Positions 51,711-62,644 of a stretch of 64,000 nucleotides of DNA are shown here, piece after piece. Source of the DNA: Sceloporus undulatus. Its lineage: Eukaryota; Chordata; Lepidosauria; Squamata; Phrynosomatidae. Where the stretch lies: contig NC_056524.1 of the NCBI RefSeq assembly GCF_019175285.1, positions 169,606,662 through 169,670,661 on the forward strand. Direction: 5' to 3'. The notes beneath the pieces were generated by a model that searched no databases, was not told where the DNA came from, and worked only from the letters and a program-made list of their open reading frames with translations. Each line of letters begins with the position of its first letter. Position 1 is the stretch's first letter. The translations under genes and the position numbers were made by a program.

Positions 51711-52371
51711 AAGGAAAAGCAACATGGGACATACAGTAGAGAATTAAAACTTGTATGAGAGTCAGAATAACTCAGCAGAAGCCAATAGAAACCACACAGG
51801 TGTGAATGGTAAAGCATTAACAGGTCCTGAGTGCCACGGACAAGCAAATGCATAGTGGATAATTGGACACACTGACAGTTGTTAGTGTGTCAAGGTCTGA
51901 GATGATGAAATCATTAATTGTGGGATGAACAGAGAACCAATGGGAAAATGTACACGCCTACTGGGTGGAACAGACCACAGAGGTGGTACCATGATTTGGC
52001 TATAATAATGACTATAGATCCCAGTGCTTTTTGTGGGTTGTAGTTGTGGATAGTAGTGGATAGTAGAGTGAGGAGTTGAGTATTGTTTGGAGCTGTGCAT
52101 ATAGTAGAATAAAGTAGATCTTTTATATAAGACTACTGAGTTGTCTGGTGTCTTGGGTGAAAGCTACAAGAACCAGCAGGACCCTGGTGAAGAAGGGTGA
52201 AGACTTCTGTGGAAGCAAGAGTAAGGCTTGGAGAGTTTGTCGGGGTCTTCAGCCTGATCTCTGCAACTCTTGCAAAGATACAACAATGGCCAAAAACTGT
52301 CAGCGTGGTGCACAACCAGGTGGTGAGTTCCAGGCCAGGTGAAGAGCCACAACTCCCATCATCCCCCTGAC
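51711..52371 (+). other. 661-base spacer between direct repeats, LTR-like in part
   Basis: Unique within the window. From about 51880 it has a TGTTAG start, an AATAAA at about 52109, then TTGTCTGGTGTCTTGGG, and ends near CCCCTGACA at 52372. This could be a solo LTR of an old retroelement, with uncertain ends and no clear target duplication. No gene is visible. Confidence 0.35.
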
Positions 52372-52705
52372 ATTTGTGGGATTGCATTTTGTACCAGCAG
52401 AGACCATTTCTGATCCATCTATAGATGCAGTGCTACTTAAAGCATGTTGTAATAGTACAGCCGGATATCACTAGAGCATGTAGAGGAAGTAAGTTCATCT
52501 GCTGTAGACAGGACCATAGCTGACATATTGAAATACGTTACTAAAACCACTCCTGGGCACAACTGTCATCTCAGTTTCCCAGAAGACCTAACTATGGTAC
52601 TTGGTCCTTCAGAGCCACTGCAAGCCACATCTAGGATTGGCTACAAGCCTCCATCAAGAAATAAGAGAGTGCCTCCATCTTGTCACAATTAAGTTTCAGC
52701 TTGTT
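52372..52705 (+). repeat. direct repeat, second copy
   Basis: Second copy of 51384-51710, slightly longer (334 against 327 bases), followed by CACCTCCATCTG where the first copy is followed by AAGGAAAAGC. Confidence 0.95.
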
Positions 52706-53497
52706 CACCTCCATCTGTAGTTAAGACTTCCCTCGTTTTGACACATGTCCACTTTGGTTTACATATGTACCTATGGCCCTTAAATTTTGTTATGTTTGAT
52801 TAATGTACAAAGTGAATATGTGAACAGACTTGAAAATCAATGTGTTGGAGGTGATTATATGAGGAGACACAGACATTCTGTCTGCAGTCCTGTGATGCAG
52901 AGAGGCTCATCTGATGCATAGTCACATATGTTGATACAGTCACCAAGCATAGAATGTGGACATGTGAACCAGTCTCAAGGGCAGTTAACAAACACAACAT
53001 ACTACAACTATTCTTATTGCTTAATACAAGGCATGGGCCTTGACAAAGAGATGGTCAGTGCTGGTGGAACAAAGAGAACAAGGAAGCAGCACAGGTGTTA
53101 AATCTATTGCTGCTAACAGGTACCACAAAAAAAGAACCATGAACTGACGGGTCTCCACTTATGAAACCGCTTAAGAAGGTACTTGGATGCTGAAGCAGCC
53201 TCACCTGAATTTTTCCTTCAATTGTAGTTTCTACATATGAATAGATTTATCTAATGTCAACAAAATGTTGATTTCTGTAATAGAAGGGACACCCTCTACA
53301 TAAAACATTTTGGCTCCAAAGGCCACTTTAACTCAGCTGAATTTATTGTTGAGGAGAGATATATATGGCTGTAGTTTTTGTAGTTTAAAAATAAAAAAAA
53401 AAATATTGGCAACAATCCTATTCTTTTAATCTTGATGTCAGTAGGAGCAGATGATATGTATTTTAATTTTTCCACTTATTTCCCCTTAAAAATTAAA

Positions 53498-53825
53498 TAC
53501 AGGTTGAGTATCCCTTATTGGAAATCTGAAATATTATAAAATCCATCTGAACTGTCTACAGGGATGACTGAGATGATGGTTCAGTGTACACAAACTTTGT
53601 TTTATGTAGAACATTATTAAAAATACTATATATAAAATTACCATCAGGCTATGTGTATAAGGGTATATAAAAATGTAAATGAATTTCATGTTTAGACTTG
53701 GGTCCCAGCTCCAAGATATCTCATTAAGTACAGTATATGCAAAGATTCCAAAATCTGGGGGTGGGAATCTAAAACCTAAAATACTTCTTGTCTCAAGCAT
53801 TTTGGATAAGGGAGACTCAATCTGT
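53498..53825. mobile_element. non-autonomous Tc1/mariner/pogo-type element, copy 3
   Basis: TACAGGTTGAGTATCCCTTAT at the left; TTTTGGATAAGGGAGACTCAATCTG at the right; interior GACTTGGGTCCCAGCTCCAAG shared with 5090-5408 and 21042-21393. Confidence 0.8.
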
Positions 53826-54010
53826 TCTAACTTGGAGACATCACCATGAAGTGAAAAAATGGCCCCAATTTACTTGTCAGTGCCAACTAGACAGATCCAC
53901 TGGATTAATGGATTCTTGGTAAGTGAACACTTATGTAAGTTCCATGGATGCAGTGGGTCTTCTTCTATTTGTTGGAACTAACAATTGGATGTTGGCTACT
54001 ATATCCTAAT

Positions 54011-54016
54011 TTTATT
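54011..54016 (-). terminator. polyadenylation signal of the ABCG2-like gene
   Basis: AATAAA on the minus strand, 66 bases beyond the stop codon, in TTAATAAAATTAGG. Its position makes it the natural end of a short 3' UTR. The cleavage site is not visible. Confidence 0.6.
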
Positions 54017-54081
54017 AAGATCATAGACAAGAAGATTCCAGCAAGGTTTTGTATAGCTGCCAGGTTTCTTGCAAAGGTGGT

Positions 54082-54229
54082 TTACTTCCACCGGTTTATT
54101 CTTAAAAGCTGGATGTAAGAAAAAAAGAGGAACACAGTTGCCAAACAGAAGAGGGCCAGCTCATTCTCCCAGAAGCCCCAAGTGCTATAGTCAATATTTT
54201 GCTGCTTCAGGTAAAGCTCCCCAGGGACC
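54082..54229 (-). CDS. ABCG2-like terminal exon: TM6 and stop
   Basis: After acceptor CCTTTCAG the frame with protein similarity gives GELYLKQQNIDYSTWGFWEN, then ELALFCLATVFLFFSYIQLL and RINRWK, with a TAA at 54084-54082. Human ABCG2 ends GEEYLVKQGIDLSPWGLWKN through a hydrophobic helix to LKKYS. The homologous intron position would need two leading bases, whereas this frame has one, so a base may be missing in the G-run near the exon start. Confidence 0.92.
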
Positions 54230-57200
54230 CTGAAAGGAAGAAAGGAAAATATTGAGCACATGTGTGTACATTCTAAGACAGACTGGCAGAATCTTGTATG
54301 ACCATTACATACTATGTAGTGCTGTACAACGGTGTTACATAGTGCATTCTGAATCCAACCCCCCTAAACTGGTAAGCAGCTACTGGGATCAATGGGGGTC
54401 CATTCCTATCAATCAAGAAGTTGCTGTCTGATGTCCCCATCCTCTCCCATGAGCGATTTCTTGTGCAACTGGCAGAAAAAAGACCCATGTTGCAAATTCC
54501 CCTTGCCTTGGAGATAATTCCTAGGGTGCAGGGGTGGGAATGTCAGGCAACCACTTCCTTATAGGCACAGGAATGGATCTCTGTTGATCCTAGAGGCTGT
54601 TTACTAGTAAGTGGGGTTTGGGGGACTTTTCTGGTCCCCAAACTAGAAGTTACATAGGGGTTATGAATGTGTAGCAGTTATGAATGCGTACAGCTGCAAG
54701 TTATGAATTTGCAACAGGATTCTGGCTCACTTATGTTATGATGAAGACAGTTGCAACTATTTCAATAACTGAGATGCTGAGTTTCTGCTGATCTCCACAG
54801 CTATTGAAGAGTCTGATTCCACACAACAAATTACGTATCTCAGTATGGATTCCATCTGTTTACTGACAAGGAAAGAGGAAACTAATGGCTGAAATTCAGG
54901 ATGGTACTTCTACCTTCATAAGACTTCGGTGTTGGGAAATAGTAAGAGTTGCGCTGTTTGGAAATATTCACATTCACTGTGATGCTACTGCATAAGAGTA
55001 TCTGTTACACAATGCTGGAGTGATGCATGCATCATGGCCTAATGTATCATGGCCACCAATGTGCATTGTGACACTCCCCAATGCACATTTGGACACTGGC
55101 TAGGAAGTGCTGGAGGACAGCAGGAGCAACTAATGCACGTCATAAGTGCCCAATGCACATTGGATCACTCTTGCTAGTGCCTTGATATGCATCTTCACAG
55201 TTCACTAACAGGTTTTCATTGTGCCTTTGCACTGTAGCTAAGGATTTGTAATGTTCTGCAATGTAGACTGTGATGCGGAATCTCAGCCAACATAAATAAC
55301 ACAACCATATGGGTAAGTAAGGGGGGAAGCTAACAGAAAAGCAGTGGTGAAAAATAATCTGCTTTTTCTGGAAAAAAAATCACTGCTGAAATTTTACTGA
55401 CTACTTTTAATACAAGGTATGTGTGCACTTACAGTTGCTGCCCCTAACCAGGTTCACATTACAGAGCATTATGTAGCTGCTTTCCACAAGTATCAGCTTT
55501 TGGGCTAACAATAAATCACTGCGAATTCTGGCCTTCTGAATACTACAGAGTACTAACATGGATTCTGGAAAATAAAGTTTGCATTATATTCAGTAGTTCT
55601 CCTACAATGGAGATGTTGCTGCATTTTGGATGACTGGAAATGACATCAAAAATAACAACAACAACAAATACTGTATCTGTGAAAATACCAGAAGCTATTA
55701 GATATGATAGTTAAATGGAATATGCATGTTCAGAGACAGTACAGTCCGTCCTCGCCTTACGCGGGGGATCCGTTCCGGATCCCTCCGCGTAAGGCGAATT
55801 CCGCCTATGCTCGAGCCCCATTGGAAACAATGGGGCTCGTGCGCGGTGGTGTGGGCGCGCGCGGGGCGCAAGCGCCCATTCAATTGAATGGGATGCGCTG
55901 CCCCTTCCGCCCCGCGTGCGCCCCGCGGCTTGAGCGCGTATGCTCAAGGCCGCGTATGGCGTGGGTGCACTGTATAGCTTCTGCATATGAGATAATTTGG
56001 GGCTAGGGTGAAACAAATGAGTGATCATTGCTCCCTTCATGCCCGGCTTGAAGAATTCTTTGCTCTGATACAATGGGGCTCTTATGATTTCATAGTACAG
56101 AAAAATAATATGTTTGTTGCAACAGACTCCACAGCAGAAGACCAGTGGCAGATTATGGTAGGATTGAAGGAGGAGACATTACTTAGTTAAGTATACTTCA
56201 GTATCTGATAAAGGATTCTGGCTGATACATTAGTGCAGATCTTAAACTGAGTTGTGCTATGTTTATGACAGAAATTGCCAATACTTGAAGATGGTTGTGG
56301 TTTATTTTGGTTGATACTTATTTGGGGCACCTGTTTCTTAGTCATGTGGTGTTTGTGCATCTCTTTATGAGAGGAAGCATATTTACCTGGTAGAGTTCAA
56401 ATAGAAGACTAATCCTTTAAGTTCATTGATGGTTAGAGCCTGAAATGGAAACATGATTTTGAGAAATTCAAATATGTAACTTAAAGAAATTATCACTTCC
56501 CCCTATGAAGATATGGGAAACATTTTATTTACAGATTAAAAATGTTGTAACACTCTTCCTGGGTTTTAGCCTTCTAGCTGTTTTTGTAGCAACAAGGAAA
56601 GAGCAGACATAAGTCCATTTTGTCCCAGGAAATGCAGGCTTGAATGACAATGAGAATCCAGGAGCAAATAAGAGAGTTGTATACGTTTATCCTTTCTCCA
56701 ACCCCTGAGTCTTCCCTTGTAAATTGTCCTCCCAGGACATTTTACTAGCAGACACATTACAGCCTGCTGTGGAATATCACTTCCCAATTTAATCAGCACC
56801 ACCTCCCACCAGTTCTCCTTTGCAAATAATCCTGTCATGAACATTATGAATAAAAGATATATAATCTGTACTCTTGTTTTTACTTAGTGATTCCACATTT
56901 TTTAAAATCCTTAACTACAGAAAAATTAAAGATATAAACTATAGGTGCCCTTCAGATATTGTTGGACTGAAACTCCTATGATCATTCACCACTGGCTATG
57001 TTCCCCCTACCCCCCAAAAGTTATACTGCCTGGTACTTGATGAATTTGATCATAGGGTACAAGGGTCTCCTCTTTTCTTTTGGGATCATCCAGCCACATG
57101 GATAATTATTACCAGATCCAGAAATAGTTAGGATAAAGAATCTTAGTTCTGTAGTCCATATCAATTCAAACCTCTTAAGAAGAAGAGAGATTTAAAAAAA

Positions 57201-60200
57201 AAACTGATGGAGGAAAGAATGTGCAACTGCTATAGATTCCATTTTGAACCATTTACACACGTGGAACTATTTTCCCTGGATACCAAGAAGGGTTGACTAT
57301 CTAGTTCAAAGGGACTGATCAACTGATGATGGATGGGAAGCATACCCCAGCTCAGTCACTGCTTTAGCAGAAAGGATGGCCCCAGTAGATGAAATAATAA
57401 AGTCTGAAACTCATGCTTAATTGATGGGGTTGTGTAGCCCCAAGGAGACTGGATATCAAAAATGGAACTTCAGTTAAGAAGAAGAGTGACCTATAGAATC
57501 TCTAATGTGATTACATGTGAAGACCTAGCCTTTCACATGTTAACACAATGATTCCTAAAACTCTTGTAGAAGCCTTAAACATCTTGTAGAATGTCTTGTA
57601 GAACCTCTTTAAGAAGTGCTGATGAGGAATCTGTATTCAGGACAAGAGGCTACTGTCAGAACAGAACCCAGAGAAACAGAATGGTTACCAATTGGCAAAG
57701 GGGTCAGACAAGGCTGCATCCTTTCACCCTATCTGTTCAACATGTACGCAGAACATATTATAAGAAAAACAGGCCTGGACACAGAGGAAGGAGTGAAAAT
57801 AGGAGGAAGGAATATCAACAGTCTACGATATGCAGATAACAATAGCAGAAAACCTCATAGACCTGGGACACCTACTAAAGAAGATCAAGAAAAAGTGCAA
57901 AGGCAGAACTACTTTTGAACATAAAGAAAACAAAAATATTGACCATGGAGAATCTACACAAATTTAATTTAGACAATGAGGAAATAGAAATAGTAAAAGA
58001 ATTCTCATACTTGGGATAAAACATAGATAGGAACAAAGACTGCAGTCAGGAAATCAGAAGAAGATTAAGAATGGAGAGAGCAGCTATTATATGAGTGAAC
58101 TAAAATGCAAAGATATACAACTCAGCACAAAGGTTAGAATCATAGAAGCCATTGCATTTCCTATTACCATGTGTGGATGTGAGAGCTGGACAATTAAGAA
58201 AGAAGACAGGATGAAAATCAATTCACTTGAGATGTGGTGCTAGAGAAGAGTGCTGAGGATCCCATGGACAGCCAAAAGGACAAGCAATCCTAGATCCTAG
58301 AGCAGATCAAGCTGGAAATCTCCCTAGAAGCCAAGATGACAAAACTTAGGCTGCCATACTTTGGGCACTTCATGAGAAGGAAGGACTCATTGGAAAAAAT
58401 AATAATGCCAGGAAAGATGGAGGGAAGTAGAAAGAGAGGAAGGTCGCATGCTAGATGGATGAACCCTAATAAGGAGCTCATGGGTATGGGGTTGCATGAA
58501 TTAAGCAGAGCAGTGAAGGGCAGAGGGTCTTGGAGATGTCTCATCCATAGGGTCGTCATGGGTTGAGATCGACTTGAGGACAGTTAACAATAACAAACAA
58601 CAAAGAAGCAATGTCCATCATGTATGTTCTTTGGGGCAGTGCATGACAGTATGATGCCCTCTATTTTGATCCTTTAGAACTAAACCCCATATGCTAGTGT
58701 GAGGCAAACTAAGTGGCAAAAAGGGTACTGTGCAAATGGTGATACATTTTGCTTAACTTGAGCTTTTTAAATCTTCCCCTTCCCTCCAAAGAAGAGCTAT
58801 GTAACTTACGTTCATGCCATATCTGTAAATGCTGATCCATTTGATCCAGGACAACCAGTCGAGCATGGTATTGAGGTTTACAAGAAATCCACCGAAGACC
58901 TAAAGGATGTAACATTGTTTTCAAATATACAAGCAAATGGAGTTAAAAGCCACAGCACAGATTTGAACTACATTCCAAGAATATCCAGTGCTTTGAAGTA
59001 GAAGAAGGAATTATCTTCAAGGGATAGGCAGCCCTGGTCCCCAAAAACAATGAGCAGAGAATGTTCTAAAAATTCATATTCCAGACAGTGGTGTCCCACA
59101 CCAGGGTGTCACCTGCTGTGGGATGGGTGGGGCTTTGGGGACGGGGCTTAGGGGCAGAGCCAAAAGAGGCCCCTCCCTCCTTGCCCCGTGTGGATTTACT
59201 TTAGCCCTAGGAGGCTTGACTTTCAAGCCTCCCAGGGCAGAGATGAGGAGGCACCCAGTACGGTCCTCACGCCCGCACATTCAAGTGATGCTACTGATTC
59301 CAGAGCTGGACGTGAAGCATGAAAAAGGTTATCTAAGAAGTAGACTATTCCTTTTGTGGCACTTTCTATATTCACTTTCTAATGTAGTCTTCCCCAAACT
59401 GGTGCTCACCAGATTTATTTATTTATTAATCATTTCTAGACCATTTGTTGCTGTGTGCTTCTAAATTATTCCCAACTTATGACAATCCTATGGCAAACTT
59501 ATCATGGCGCTTTCTTGGCAAGATTCGTTCAAAAGGGTTCTCTCAGAGGCTGAGAGAATGTGATTTGCCCAAGGTTACCCAGTGGGTTTCCATGGCCAAG
59601 CAGAAATTCACAAACCCTGGTCTCCAAAGTTGTAGTCCTATGCTCAAACTACTACACCATGCTGGACCATTTATCTTCAGATAATCATATAACAATAACA
59701 CTCAAACAATAAAATATCATACAACATCTAAAAAGTATAAAAATGCAGAATTAGCAGCAAGGAAAAGCATGAGTAAATTGGAGGAAAGCACCTGTTCCAA
59801 AATACAAAAACTGCAATGGAAACAGCTCACATCTGTGTCACTGCAGTATAGCAGTGAACTGACCTTCATGTCACAGGTAAGATCTCCCTAAGTGAACTTA
59901 GTGCTCTTAAGGTTTACAACTGGGAAGGCACCCTGTTTCTGAGCTGTTTAGGGCTGCATTGGACTACACTACCGTCATCCCATAGGAATTGTAGTCCAAT
60001 ATCTGGAGAACACCAAGTTGAGGGGTGCTTTTTTAAAATGTAACATGCTTGTACAGTATAAGTATCTTCTTAAACCTTCCACTATAGTTTGTTTCTCTCA
60101 GGATCATTAAAATCGGAACAACAACGAAAAATCATGGAACAGATGGAGGTCTTGTGATATGGGGAAGGCTTTCATACAAGGAAAACATGACACAAAATAT

Positions 60201-62397
60201 ATATAACAAATTTTAAAAATGCTCTTTTAGTTCGTCCCAGCAAACACTGACAGATTTGGAAGTATGATTGTGAGGTAGAGGCTAGGGCTTAGGCCTTTCC
60301 CTGGTGTGACACAACTCTGCCTCCTGAAGTTGTTGTTACCGAGAAAGGGAGACTGTGAGAGGGAGAAGGTAAGCAAGAGGGTCATTTGTGGGATTTGTAG
60401 GCAGAGAACAACAAAGAGCTCAGTTTTGGCCTGTGTCTTATTTCTCCCTGGACACTGAGGCAGATGCAGGCTCTGCCTTTCATACACAAAAGTAATTATG
60501 AAAGGCATTCTGTCCAAAATTCAATGATTCCCCACTCCCCCAAGGCTTGCTTTTCAGCAGAGTCCTCCAGTCCTCTCTACAGCAATGAGCAGGCACCGAA
60601 AGGGATATTGTGAGGAGAAGCTGGGGGGAGGATGTCCGCTTCCACCAAACCCAATTGCACATGGCTAAGGCTGATCCAACTAGAGCTTGGAATAACTTTT
60701 TTTTTAATGTCAGCTTCCAAAAATCTCCCACTCTGTCTGACGATTTGGGGATTTGTAGTCCAAAAAAGGAAATGATTCAAAGCTCTGGACCCAACCCATC
60801 TTAGACTTTTGCATCCTTCTGTCATATCGATCTAAGTCTAACAATATTATACACAGAGCTTTAAAATCTAGTAGCTTTCTAGGTAGGGGTGTTTGAAGTG
60901 ACAGACTGGTAGCTTCCATGACATCAGGAGGTGAATCCATTCAAGGTTAATTTGAATTTTAGAGGAATAAACCAATGCTTTGTACCCTGCTCTCAAAATA
61001 GATTTCTGGCTAAAACATGGAATGGAATCACCATCCTGCTGACTTGGAGGCTGACAGCTTGCTGCCAAGGAAATGCATATCCAGACAAAATCCTTTGCCT
61101 ACAGGAAAGCTTTGAAAAGGTTTTGTTTTGTTAAGTACAGCAGAAACAACTTGCCATCATGAAGACATACGGCAGGGCAATCAGGAGGTTGGCAACGGCA
61201 AAAGTGTTGACACTGGCGCTCACTAAGAAAGCCATGCTCACCGCTGCAAGGTTGGTCAGGCTAAGAGACAAAACATACAGGAAGAAAGATTCTGCTTCAG
61301 GTTTGAGACCTGGGGATGGGCAGAAAAAAAAAGAGAAAAAAATACAAGTTGCACAGCACACATGAAAGTCCTGACTGATGGAGTCTTGCTTTGGGATGTT
61401 TTCAACCCTGCATCCACTGAGATCCCTTTCACTCAGCTTTTATCATTTCCTTTAAAGAACTGATTTTGTTTTGAAAAGTCTTGGAGTGATCTTTTTAAAA
61501 ACCTTGGACCTGAAAAAGCTTTTAAATTTATATTTTACATTTCCCTTGCTTACTTATTCTCACACCTCATTACTACCACCAAATGGTTCAAGCTACAGAT
61601 CTTGACTCACCCATCATGAAGTATGCAATGGAAGAGAACAGCAACACAGGGAGGATGCGATTGGGGACAAGATCAGCAAATACTTTGGCTAGAAAGAAGG
61701 CAGAGGTCCTATAGTAACTCCTGGCACTTTCATGACTGTTGGGGAGGGAGAAGATGGGGTGGGAGAAAGAAAATTGTTTAAAAACCACATCACCCATGAA
61801 AGATTCCAGTATGAATAATATTTTAAGAATGGAAGCACATGGATTAGATTCCCTTCACTGACTATATAAAGAAGAGTCTGGTAATGGAAGCAGCAGTGAG
61901 ATCTTTGTTGGGTAAGGATGTGTGAGGAATCCATTCCAATGGACTTGTTCTGCAGATTTTCCCATATCTCCATTGTCTGGTCTGAACATCAGACAGACTT
62001 GACATTCCAGAATTTTCAATTATTGAATGTCTGCAGGCATAGCAAACACACACCTTCCATTCTGTCCATCTCTATTCCTACATGCAAAGCACAGACCTGC
62101 ACCGCATGAGACAGTCTGACTGCTTGATGCTATTACACAGTACAAATTATATTACGCTTGGTTCTGATGAAAGCTGAAATGTCTGTGCTAATATGCAGCC
62201 CTGCCTGCATGAGATTTTGCAGACACAGTGTTATGGAGAGTTCGTTCCTCTGCCCTTATCCAGAATATACAGATAAAGAGTTTCTTTGAATCATGATAGC
62301 TGCTCACATGAAGAGTTTTCTGTCATAGATGAAGAGCTCCACTGCAGACAGATTCCCAAAGATCTGGGTGAGGACCATGAAAAAGAAGGCTCCCAAC
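54082..62397 (-). CDS. ABCG2-like half-transporter, 3' part of gene
   Basis: Minus-strand gene whose exons encode the membrane half of an ABCG-family ATP-binding cassette half-transporter. Family knowledge: ABCG2 homodimers export diverse amphipathic compounds at the plasma membrane; the ATPase domain precedes the six-helix membrane domain. Seen here: exons 62397-62308, 61735-61611, 61309-61155, 58899-58810, a weaker candidate 55535-55433, and the terminal exon 54229-54082. Motifs paralleling human ABCG2: LSAVELF, KLFIHE, SYYR, VPNRILP (the Arg corresponds to human R482), YFMMGLKP, VFGGFLVNL, DWLSW and IDYSTWGFW. Divergence is too great to call it ABCG2 itself; a paralogue is more likely. The 5' part with Walker A and signature motifs lies beyond the right edge. 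Confidence 0.9.
55433..55535 (-). CDS. candidate ABCG2-like exon for the large outer loop
   Basis: Open for 34 codons plus one base between a TATTCAG acceptor and a GTAAGT donor. It starts in phase 0 and ends in phase 1, which is the pattern I expect of the equivalent human exon. The start KARIRSDLLLAQ aligns loosely with human ALQHNEFLGQN, and the end LCNVNLVRGSN sits where ABCG2 has its Cys-containing loop. Similarity is weak, only one cysteine is present, and the join to the last exon is out by one base as the sequence stands. It could be chance. Confidence 0.45.
55740..55974. mobile_element. CpG-rich pogo/Tigger-like MITE in an ABCG2-like intron
   Basis: TACAGTCCGTCCTCGCCTTA at the left and GGCGTGGGTGCACTGTA at the right, bounded by TA. 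The interior is a GC-rich near-palindrome (CCGCGTAAGGCGAATTCCGC, GAGCCCCATTGGAAAC, CAATTGAATGGG). It is a sharp GC island in AT-rich DNA and gives long false frames on both strands. Confidence 0.8.
57604..58606 (+). mobile_element. RTE/BovB-type LINE fragment, copy 4
   Basis: MRNLYSGQEATVRTEPRE, KGVRQGCILSPYLFNMYAEH, VKIGGRNINSLRYAD, then LRLPYFGHFMRRKDSLEKI and MEGSRKRGRSHARWMNP, ending GGACAGTTAACAATAACAA. The RT box is partly deleted after YAD. It lies in an intron of the ABCG2-like gene, antisense to it. Confidence 0.92.
58810..58899 (-). CDS. ABCG2-like exon: re-entry region after TM5
   Basis: 30 codons in phase 0 between ATCCTTTAG and GTAAGT: VFGGFLVNLNTMLDWLSWIK followed by WISIYRYGMN. 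Human ABCG2 has IFSGLLVNLTTIASWLSWLQ and FSIPRYGFT. An RTE-type LINE fragment ends about 200 bases downstream of it on this strand. Confidence 0.94.
59086..59295. repeat. GC-rich DNA element fragment
   Basis: ACAGTGGTGTCCCACACCAGG and GGTGTCACCTGCTG at the left, GATGCTACTG at the right; resembles the ends of 19365-19905. Confidence 0.45.
59452..59670 (-). repeat. tRNA-headed SINE, minus strand
   Basis: The reverse complement gives GTGTAGTAGTTTGAGCATAG, GAGACCAGGGTTTGTGAATT (B-box region, damaged), ACTGGGTAACCTTGGGCAAA, CTCTCAGCCTCTGAGAG and GTCATAAGTTGGGAATAATT. All blocks of the family are in order. Confidence 0.8.
60000..61130. other. ABCG2-like intron, unassigned
   Basis: Sequence between the exons at 61155 and 58899. 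Open frames on both strands near 60577-60940 overlap each other and show no domain. Several GGAATTGTAGTCCAA-type words (for example at 59982) hint at old DNA-element debris. Confidence 0.35.
61155..61309 (-). CDS. ABCG2-like exon: TM4-TM5, ends at a GC donor
   Basis: 155 bases: two leading bases complete Gly of GLKPEAESFF, then 51 codons ending NLLIALPYVFMM. Human ABCG2 has GLKPKADAFF and FVFMM at the same places, with an intron directly after ATGATG. Here ATGATG is followed by GCAAGT, so the intron would be of the rare GC-AG type, with an otherwise good donor. Confidence 0.93.
61611..61735 (-). CDS. ABCG2-like exon: elbow helix to TM3
   Basis: 125 bases between CCCCAACAG and GTGAGT: one leading base, 41 codons, one trailing base. 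It encodes HESARSYYRTSAFFLAKVF, then ADLVPNRILPVLLFSSIAYF and MM. The Arg in PNRILP aligns with R482 of human ABCG2, a residue known to affect substrate choice. Phases agree with both neighbours. Confidence 0.95.
62308..62397 (-). CDS. ABCG2-like exon: start of membrane helix 2 region
   Basis: 90 bases after acceptor GCTGTAG and before donor GTGAGC. It has one leading base, 29 whole codons (LGAFFFMVLTQIF, then GNLSAVELFIYDRKLF) and two trailing bases that join T of the next exon to give Ile. Human ABCG2 has SSVSAVELFVVEKKLFI at this point. The upstream neighbour exon is not seen in the remaining 1.6 kb. Confidence 0.93.
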
Positions 62398-62644
62398 CTA
62401 CAGCAAAGATAATAAATAGATGTATTATGGAAAAATTATACTTACTTGTGTGAATGTTGCAATTTGGTAAAGTGCAGGACTTCAGTTTTTGCTTTTTATA
62501 TGCCAAAACAAGACTTGCTGCACTTTGAAGAATGTCAGGTTGTAGCATTTGCTTTCATGGACTATAATTTACTTTATCATATGCATGGAGTGTCAGCCAG
62601 AATTTCAGGTATATGCAATATACATGGTCAGGGATAACATTCCA

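Noticed and set aside
55704-56073. Overlapping 100- and 120-codon frames on both strands
   Set aside because: They cover a CpG-rich palindromic MITE. Symmetry produces open frames in both directions.
56566-56844. Minus-strand HFLGQN peptide as the missing ABCG2-like exon
   Set aside because: FLGQN equals a word in human ABCG2, but the flanking residues do not fit NEF or the Cys pattern, and no donor follows. The candidate at 55535-55433 has better splice signals and phase.
60577-60940. Host gene on the minus strand between transporter exons
   Set aside because: Three overlapping frames on one strand and one on the other, with no domain and no splice pattern.
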